A DNA stretch of 64,000 nt from assembly GCF_030316765.1 (NCBI RefSeq), contig NZ_JASZYT010000007.1, positions 354,651-418,650 of the forward strand. Reading direction: 5' to 3'. Below, piece after piece: positions 57,080-64,000 of the stretch (positions are counted from its first letter, which is position 1; each line of letters begins with the position of its first letter). Source of the stretch: Variovorax saccharolyticus. Lineage in GTDB: Bacteria > Pseudomonadota > Gammaproteobacteria > Burkholderiales > Burkholderiaceae_C. The translations under genes and the position numbers were made by a program. Below the pieces are notes generated by a model that worked only from the letters and a program-made list of their open reading frames with translations, did no database searches and was not told the DNA's origin.

Positions 57080-57493
57080 TCAGTGAGTGCTTTCCGTCGC
57101 TGCGGCAGCCACGCCGTGCTTGGCCTTGTAGTCGCTGACCGCCGCCTTGATCGCGTCTTCGGCCAGGATCGAGCAGTGGATCTTGACTGGCGGCAGGGCC
57201 AGTTCTTCGGCGATCTGTGCGTTCTTGAGGGCCGCCGCTTCGTCGAGCGTCTTGCCCTTGACCCATTCGGTCACGAGCGAGGACGAGGCGATCGCCGAGC
57301 CGCAGCCGTAGGTCTTGAAGCGCGCGTCTTCGATCACGCCGGTTTCGGGGTTGACCTTGATCTGCAGCTTCATGACGTCGCCGCAGGCCGGTGCGCCGAC
57401 CATGCCGGTGCCCACCGAATCGTCGCCCTTTTCGAAGGAGCCGACGTTGCGGGGATTTTCGTAGTGGTCGATGACCTTGGATGAGTAAGCCAT
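57080..57493 (-). CDS. iscU: Fe-S cluster scaffold IscU
   Basis: Scaffold on which the cluster is built. The 137-residue protein has the three cluster Cys (in VGAPACGDVMKLQ, TYGCGSAIASSS and VKIHCSIL) and the HscA-recognition motif LPPVK. Starts MAYSSKVIDHYENPRNVGSF. It follows iscS after 22 bases. Confidence 0.98.
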   Translation of the reverse strand: MAYSSKVIDHYENPRNVGSFEKGDDSVGTGMVGAPACGDVMKLQIKVNPETGVIEDARFKTYGCGSAIASSSLVTEWVKGKTLDEAAALKNAQIAEELALPPVKIHCSILAEDAIKAAVSDYKAKHGVAAAATESTH

Positions 57494-57515
57494 GGTGGGG
57501 TACCTCTTTGAGTTG

Positions 57516-58736
57516 TCAGTGGGCCGACCACTGGATCGTGCTGATGTCGATGCCGTCCTTGAACATCTCCCACAGGGGGCTGAGTTCGCGCAGCTTGGCG
57601 ACGTTGTGCTTGATGGTCGAGATCGCGTAGTCGATTTCTTCTTCGGTCGTGAATCGGCCGATGGTCATGCGCAGGCTGCTGTGGGCCAGTTCGTCGCTGC
57701 GGCCGAGCGCGCGCAGCACATAGCTGGGCTCCAGGCTGGCCGAGGTGCAGGCCGAGCCGCTGGACACCGCCAAGCCCTTGATGCCCATGATCAGCGACTC
57801 GCCTTCGACGTAGTTGAAGCTGATGTTCAGGTTGTGCGGCACGCGGTGCTCGAGATTGCCGTTGATGAAGACCTGCTCGACGTCCTTCAGGCCGTCGAGC
57901 AGCCGCTTCTGCAGCGCCGCGGCCTTGGCGATGTCTTCCTTCATCTCGAGCTTGGCCAGGCGGAAGGCCTCGCCCATGCCGACGATCTGGTGCGTCGGCA
58001 GGGTGCCCGAGCGCATGCCGCGCTCGTGGCCGCCGCCGTGCATCTGGGCCTCGAGCCGCACGCGCGGCTTGCGGCGCACGTACAGCGCGCCGATGCCCTT
58101 CGGGCCGTAGGTCTTGTGCGAGGCCAGGCTCATGAGGTCGATCGGCAGCGTCTTGACGTCGATCTCGACCTTGCCCGTGGCTTGTGCCGCGTCGACGTGG
58201 AAGATCACGCCCTTCTCGCGGCAGATGTTGCCGAGCGCGACCACGTCCTGGACCACGCCGATCTCGTTGTTGACGAACATCACGCTGGCCAGGATGGTGT
58301 CAGGGCGGATCGCCGCCTTGAACACCTCGAGGTCGAGCAGGCCGTCTTCCTGGACGTCCAGGTAGCTCACTTCGAAGCCCTGGCGCTCGAGTTCGCGCAT
58401 GGTGTCGAGCACCGCCTTGTGCTCGGTCTTGACCGTGATGAGATGCTTGCCCTTGCCCTTGTAGAAGTGCGCCGCGCCCTTCAGGGCCAGGTTGTTCGAC
58501 TCGGTGGCGCCGGAGGTCCAGACGATCTCGCGCGGATCGGCGCCGATCAGGTCGGCCACTTCGCCGCGCGCCTTCTCGACCGCTTCCTCGGCCTCCCATC
58601 CCCACGCGTGACTGCGCGACGCCGGATTGCCGAAATGCTCGCGCAACCAGGGAATCATCGCGTCGACGACGCGCGGATCGACCGGCGTGGTGGCGCCGTA
58701 GTCGAGGTAGATGGGGAAATGGGGAGTGACGTCCAT
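57516..58736 (-). CDS. iscS: Cysteine desulfurase IscS
   Basis: PLP enzyme supplying sulfur for Fe-S clusters and tRNA thiolation. The ATG at 58736 gives 406 residues. Family segments are PIYLDYGATTPVDPRVVDAM, the PLP Lys in SLASHKTYGPKGIGAL and the mobile catalytic Cys in SSGSACTSASLEPSYVLRAL. The N-terminus is set by homology; the open frame continues upstream without conservation. It follows iscR after 73 bases. Confidence 0.98.
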   Translation of the reverse strand: MDVTPHFPIYLDYGATTPVDPRVVDAMIPWLREHFGNPASRSHAWGWEAEEAVEKARGEVADLIGADPREIVWTSGATESNNLALKGAAHFYKGKGKHLITVKTEHKAVLDTMRELERQGFEVSYLDVQEDGLLDLEVFKAAIRPDTILASVMFVNNEIGVVQDVVALGNICREKGVIFHVDAAQATGKVEIDVKTLPIDLMSLASHKTYGPKGIGALYVRRKPRVRLEAQMHGGGHERGMRSGTLPTHQIVGMGEAFRLAKLEMKEDIAKAAALQKRLLDGLKDVEQVFINGNLEHRVPHNLNISFNYVEGESLIMGIKGLAVSSGSACTSASLEPSYVLRALGRSDELAHSSLRMTIGRFTTEEEIDYAISTIKHNVAKLRELSPLWEMFKDGIDISTIQWSAH

Positions 58737-58809
58737 GGCTGGCTCAGGCTGGCGTGGGGTTGATCTTTGTTGGAGTGTTGCAACCGGGGCGCCCGAAGGC
58801 GCCGCCGGA

Positions 58810-59346
58810 TCAGGATTTGGCGAAGGCGTTGCCCAGTGCGAAGACCGAGTTCGGCGCATTGACGCGGATCGGCTTGACCACCGGCTGCGCCGAGATCGCG
58901 CGCTTGACGGCCGGCTTGTTCTCGATCTGCACACCCTTGGCGATCTGGTCGTCGACCAGCTTCTGCAGCGTGACCGAGTCCAGGAACTCGACCATGCGCT
59001 GGTTCAGCGAGGCCCACAGCTCGTGGGTCATGCAGCGACCCGCTTCGCCGAGGCAGTTTTCCTTGCCGCCGCACTGGGTGGCGTCGATCGGCTCGTCGAC
59101 CGAGACGATGATGTCCGCCACGGTGATGTCGGCCGCCTTGCGGCCGAGCGAATAGCCGCCGCCGGGGCCGCGCGTCGACTCGACCAGCTCGTGACGGCGC
59201 AATTTGCCGAACAGCTGCTCGAGATAGGACAGCGAAATCTGCTGCCGCTGGCTGATCGCGGCCAGCGTGACCGGACCGGTGTTCTGGCGCAGTGCCAGAT
59301 CGATCATGGCCGTAACCGCAAAGCGGCCTTTGGTAGTGAGACGCAT
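58810..59346 (-). CDS. iscR: Rrf2-family Fe-S regulator IscR
   Basis: [2Fe-2S]-sensing repressor of the isc operon. The 178-residue protein has the winged HTH (MRLTTKGRFAVTAMIDLAL, then ISLSYLEQLFGKLRRHELV) and the three cluster Cys in CGGKENCLGEAGRC (92, 98, 104) with the His in MTHELW. A strong AAGGAG precedes the ATG. It heads iscR-iscS-iscU-iscA-hscB-hscA-fdx-dnaQ, behind a probable type 1 IscR site. Confidence 0.98.
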   Translation of the reverse strand: MRLTTKGRFAVTAMIDLALRQNTGPVTLAAISQRQQISLSYLEQLFGKLRRHELVESTRGPGGGYSLGRKAADITVADIIVSVDEPIDATQCGGKENCLGEAGRCMTHELWASLNQRMVEFLDSVTLQKLVDDQIAKGVQIENKPAVKRAISAQPVVKPIRVNAPNSVFALGNAFAKS

Positions 59347-59483
59347 CGCAAGCTCCTTGAGTGCTTACCGTGGAAATGACACCGAACCTCAAGGGCTGCG
59401 GTGACGTCGTCTCCGCCCTGCACGACCCTCGCCCGGCTGGTGAACCAATCGGTTGGAGTCGCCCTTCATCGCGAAGTTCTTTT

Positions 59484-59508
59484 GTTCTTGAGTGTTTCGG
59501 TCAAGTAT
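59484..59508 (-). promoter_or_regulatory. Probable type 1 IscR binding site upstream of iscR
   Basis: Minus-strand ATACTTGACCGAAACACTCA and the next five bases share TTGACC and ACTC spacing with the known E. coli iscR operator. TTGACC may double as a -35 (an 18-base spacer would give AGAACT as -10); TATACT just upstream (59509-59504) is an alternative -10. The overlap with the likely promoter fits feedback repression by [2Fe-2S]-IscR. The leader to the ATG is about 135 bases. Confidence 0.65.
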
Positions 59509-59580
59509 AGCAGAAGCCCCTCAGCTTTGCTGGGGTAAACCCGATTGCGCTGCAACGCACCTGGTCTGTCCCGCAAAGTC

Positions 59581-61689
<2,109 letters not shown>

Positions 61690-61795
61690 GGCGTGGACGG
61701 CTGAAGCTGGTGGCGCGGCCGGTAAAATTCAAGCTAACCGGGCAGCGTAACGCAGGACCCGGCTTCACGTGAACCGATCATCCAAAGGACTTTCC

Positions 61796-62992
61796 ATGTC
61801 AATGTTCACCGCCGTCGAGATGGCGCCTCGCGACCCGATCCTGGGCCTCAACGAGCAATATGCAGCCGACGGCAATCCGAAAAAGGTCAATCTCGGCGTG
61901 GGCGTGTACTACGACGACAACGGCAAGCTGCCGCTCCTGAAGTGCGTGCAGGCCGCGGAAGAAGACATGATGAAGGCGCCCAGCGCCCGCGGCTACCTGC
62001 CGATCGACGGCATCGCCGCCTATGACAACGCGGTCAAGGGCCTGGTCTTCGGCGCCGACAGCGAACCGGTGAAGTCCGGCCGCGTCGCCACCATCCAGGC
62101 CATCGGCGGCACCGGCGGCCTGAAGGTCGGCGCCGACTTCCTCAAGAAGCTGTCGCCCGGGGCCAAGGTGCTGATCAGCGACCCGAGCTGGGAAAACCAC
62201 CGCGCGCTGTTCACCAACGCCGGCTTCACGGTCGAGAGCTACCCCTACTACGACGCCGCCAAGCGCGGCATCGACTTCGAAGGCATGCTGGCGGCGCTGA
62301 AGGCAGCGCCAGCGGGCACCATCGTCGTGCTGCATGCCTGCTGCCACAACCCGACCGGCTACGACATCACGCCGGCCCAGTGGGACCAGGTCATCGCCGC
62401 GGTCAAGGCCGGCGGCCTGACCCCCTTCCTCGACATGGCCTACCAGGGCTTCGGCCACGGCATCCAGGAAGACGGCGCGGTGATCGGCAAGTTCGTCCAG
62501 GCCGGCCTGACCTTCTTCGTCTCGACCTCCTTCTCGAAGAGCTTCAGCCTGTACGGCGAGCGCGTGGGCGCCCTGTCGGTGCTGTGCGAGAGCAAGGAAG
62601 AAGCGGCCCGCGTGCTGTCGCAGCTCAAGATCGCGATCCGCACCAACTACAGCAACCCGCCGATCCACGGCGGCGCGGTGGTGGCAGCCGTCCTCAACGA
62701 CCCGGCACGGCGCGCCGTCTGGGAAGAAGAACTGGCCGAAATGCGCGTGCGCATCAAGGCCATGCGCCAGAAGCTGGTCGACGGCCTCAAGGCCGCCGGC
62801 GTGAAGCAGGACATGGGCTTCATCACCTCGCAGATCGGGATGTTCAGCTATTCGGGCCTCACCAAGGACCAGATGGTGCGCCTGCGCGAAGAGTTCGGCG
62901 TCTACGGTACCGACACCGGCCGGATGTGCGTGGCCGCGCTCAACAGCAAGAACATCGACTACGTTTGCGAGAGCATCGCCAAGGTTCTCTGA
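61796..62992 (+). CDS. Aspartate/aromatic aminotransferase (class I, TyrB/AspC-like)
   Basis: PLP enzyme that transaminates aromatic amino acids and/or aspartate with 2-oxoglutarate. The ATG at 61796 (AAAGGA 7 bases upstream) gives 398 residues starting MSMFTAVEMAPRDPILGLNE. The PLP Lys lies in STSFSKSFSLYGERVGAL, and HACCHNPTGYDIT and the C-terminal Arg-bearing TGRMCVAALN are family motifs. Whether it prefers aromatic or aspartate substrates cannot be read from the motifs alone. An upstream TAAAAT (61723-61728) may be its -10. Confidence 0.94.
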   Translation: MSMFTAVEMAPRDPILGLNEQYAADGNPKKVNLGVGVYYDDNGKLPLLKCVQAAEEDMMKAPSARGYLPIDGIAAYDNAVKGLVFGADSEPVKSGRVATIQAIGGTGGLKVGADFLKKLSPGAKVLISDPSWENHRALFTNAGFTVESYPYYDAAKRGIDFEGMLAALKAAPAGTIVVLHACCHNPTGYDITPAQWDQVIAAVKAGGLTPFLDMAYQGFGHGIQEDGAVIGKFVQAGLTFFVSTSFSKSFSLYGERVGALSVLCESKEEAARVLSQLKIAIRTNYSNPPIHGGAVVAAVLNDPARRAVWEEELAEMRVRIKAMRQKLVDGLKAAGVKQDMGFITSQIGMFSYSGLTKDQMVRLREEFGVYGTDTGRMCVAALNSKNIDYVCESIAKVL

Positions 62993-63585
62993 GCCCGGCA
63001 AGCCCGGCCCTGGCCGGCCGCTTCATCGAGGACGCGCTGCGCAACCCGCACAACCGCGCGCTCCTCGCCGGCCTGCCGGCGCTGGCGCTGCCCGACGCCT
63101 GGCTGGTGGCCGGCTGCCTGTTCCAGAGCGTCTGGAACCTGCAGGGCGGACGGCCGCCGGAGGCCGGCATCCGCGACTACGACCTGTTCTATTTCGATGC
63201 CAGCGACCTGTCGGCGGAAGCCGAGCGGCGGGTCGACGAGCGTGTCCGGCGGCATTTCTCGGGTCTGCCTGTCACCATCGAGACAAAGAATCAGGCCCGG
63301 GTCCACACCTGGTATGCCGAGTATTTCGGCGCCAGCTACGCCGCCTCGCTGTGCGCGCAGGACGGAATCGACCGCTTCCTGGTCGATTGCACCTGCGTCG
63401 GGCTGCAGCCTGGCGATGGCCTGCCGACGCTCTATGCGCCCTATGGGCTGCAGGCGCTGTACGAGGGGGTTCTGAGGCCCAATCCGCGCTGCCACCAACC
63501 GCGGCTCTATGCCGCCAAGGCGGCCGACTACCAGGCCCGCTGGCCCTGGCTCAGGGTGCTTGATTCGTTCGCCGTTCCGGCCTGA
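62965..63585 (+). CDS. Nucleotidyltransferase-like (PF06042-type) protein, start uncertain
   Basis: The conserved region runs from ALAGRFIEDALRNPHNRALL to the stop and carries LPDAWLVAGCLFQSVWNLQG and GIRDYDLFYFDASDLS, the GxLfQxvWN and DxDLFYFD-like pattern of the NTP_transf_6 group. No ATG or GTG lies before the conserved block. Candidates are a TTG at 62965, overlapping the aminotransferase by 28 bases (used here), or a CTG at 62989 that would overlap the aminotransferase stop by four bases with AAGG five bases upstream. Substrate unknown; about 195-206 residues depending on the start. Confidence 0.8.
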   Translation: MREHRQGSLSPASPALAGRFIEDALRNPHNRALLAGLPALALPDAWLVAGCLFQSVWNLQGGRPPEAGIRDYDLFYFDASDLSAEAERRVDERVRRHFSGLPVTIETKNQARVHTWYAEYFGASYAASLCAQDGIDRFLVDCTCVGLQPGDGLPTLYAPYGLQALYEGVLRPNPRCHQPRLYAAKAADYQARWPWLRVLDSFAVPA

Positions 63586-63665
63586 AACGGCGAGCGGAAC
63601 GATGTCACGCAGAAGGCACTGAAGTGGGGCGCGCCCCCTACTTTGACGGGGAAGCTGCTGATATA

Positions 63666-63676
63666 TTGCATCGCAA
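63666..63676. promoter_or_regulatory. Inverted repeat TTGC-ATC-GCAA upstream of the PHA depolymerase gene
   Basis: A short perfect palindrome, 19 bases before the depolymerase ATG and next to AT-rich TATATT (63662-63667). TGC...GCA-type motifs are bound by PhaR-like regulators of PHA genes, so it is a candidate operator, but at 11 bases it may be chance. A TTGACG lies at 63643 with only a 13-base spacer to TATATT, too short for a standard promoter. Confidence 0.3.
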
Positions 63677-63694
63677 CAACTTTCAGGCCCTCCG

Positions 63695-64000
63695 ATGCTC
63701 TACCAACTCTACGAAGCCCAACGCTCCCTCATGGAGCCGTTCGCCGACTTCGCTCAGGCGGCCTCCAAACTCTACGGCCAGGGCGCCGCGCTCGGTCAGA
63801 CGCCGATGGCCCAGCGCATGGCCGCCGGCTACGACCTCCTGTACCGGCTGGGCAAGGACTACGAGAAGCCCGAATTCGGCATCAAGACGGTCAAGGTCGA
63901 CGGCCACGAGGTGGTGATCCACGAAAGCGTCGAGATCGAGAAGCCCTTTTGCCAACTGCGCCGCTTCAAGCGCTTCACCGACGAGCCCGACACCCTGCAG
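63695..64000 (+). CDS. phaZ: Intracellular polyhydroxyalkanoate depolymerase (5' part)
   Basis: N-terminal 102 codons of an intracellular PHA/PHB depolymerase: MLYQLYEAQRSLMEPFADFA, a typical start for the family, followed by the helical N-terminal part, ending QLRRFKRFTDEPD. The lipase-box Ser and the rest of the alpha/beta-hydrolase lie beyond the window, so the catalytic residues cannot be checked. It implies PHA storage, as in most Comamonadaceae. Confidence 0.88.
   Translation, partial: MLYQLYEAQRSLMEPFADFAQAASKLYGQGAALGQTPMAQRMAAGYDLLYRLGKDYEKPEFGIKTVKVDGHEVVIHESVEIEKPFCQLRRFKRFTDEPDTLQ

Noticed and set aside
61690..61795. LexA (SOS) operator upstream of uvrB
   Set aside because: No CTGT-N8-ACAG-like sequence is present in the intergenic region.

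Overview
The window is a dense, high-GC bacterial chromosome segment. Gene content points to the Comamonadaceae (Burkholderiales, beta-proteobacteria), most like Variovorax and relatives. The evidence is the ndk-rlmN-pilW-rodZ-ispG-hisS-yfgM-bamB-der-hfq-hflX-hflK string, the isc-hsc operon running into dnaQ, E1-E2-E3 dehydrogenase operons, two tandem Ku genes and a PHA depolymerase. The genus is an inference. About 63 protein genes and one tRNA are supported; no gene-free stretch exceeds 300 bases. I see no insertion sequence, prophage, CRISPR array or rRNA.

Layout. 1-11.8 kb (minus strand): one tightly packed housekeeping operon from ndk down to hflK, covering nucleotide balance, RNA modification, pilus assembly, cell shape, isoprenoids, tRNA charging, outer-membrane assembly, ribosome GTPases and Hfq. 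A terminator-like hairpin separates hfq from hflX. 11.9-21.4 kb: rluB-scpB, rluD divergent from bamD, a DinG-type helicase with a DUF465 protein, a PP2C phosphatase and zapE. 21.4-27.0 kb: the 2-oxoglutarate dehydrogenase operon odhA-odhB-lpd continuing into zapE. 27.3-35.0 kb is the most accessory part: orphan small proteins, DUF3606, Ku-Ku-MerR/TPR, a lone GAF protein, an isochorismatase-like hydrolase, a PQQ-type sugar dehydrogenase and an NlpC/P60 hydrolase. 35.1-41.9 kb: the pyruvate dehydrogenase operon aceE-aceF-X-lpdA, where X is a proteasome/HslV-like Ntn hydrolase coupled to both neighbours. 42.1-50.8 kb: a divergent two-component system, then folD, prlC, a DUF4124-glutaredoxin protein, rpiA and pyrD. 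50.8-53.2 kb: two envelope-stress-type membrane proteins, an FAD oxidoreductase and tRNA-Val(CAC). 53.2-59.5 kb: iscRSUA-hscBA-fdx-dnaQ behind an apparent type 1 IscR site. 59.6-64 kb: uvrB divergent from an aromatic/aspartate aminotransferase, a nucleotidyltransferase-like gene with no ATG/GTG start, and the 5' end of a PHA depolymerase.

Points of interest are the Ntn hydrolase inside the PDH operon, the Ku-Ku-MerR/TPR cluster, a palindrome-rich AT island at 34.2-34.45 kb, the face-to-face promoters between aceE and the two-component system, and three near-identical lipoyl-domain DNA repeats. All calls rest on reading the sequence; no database search was run.
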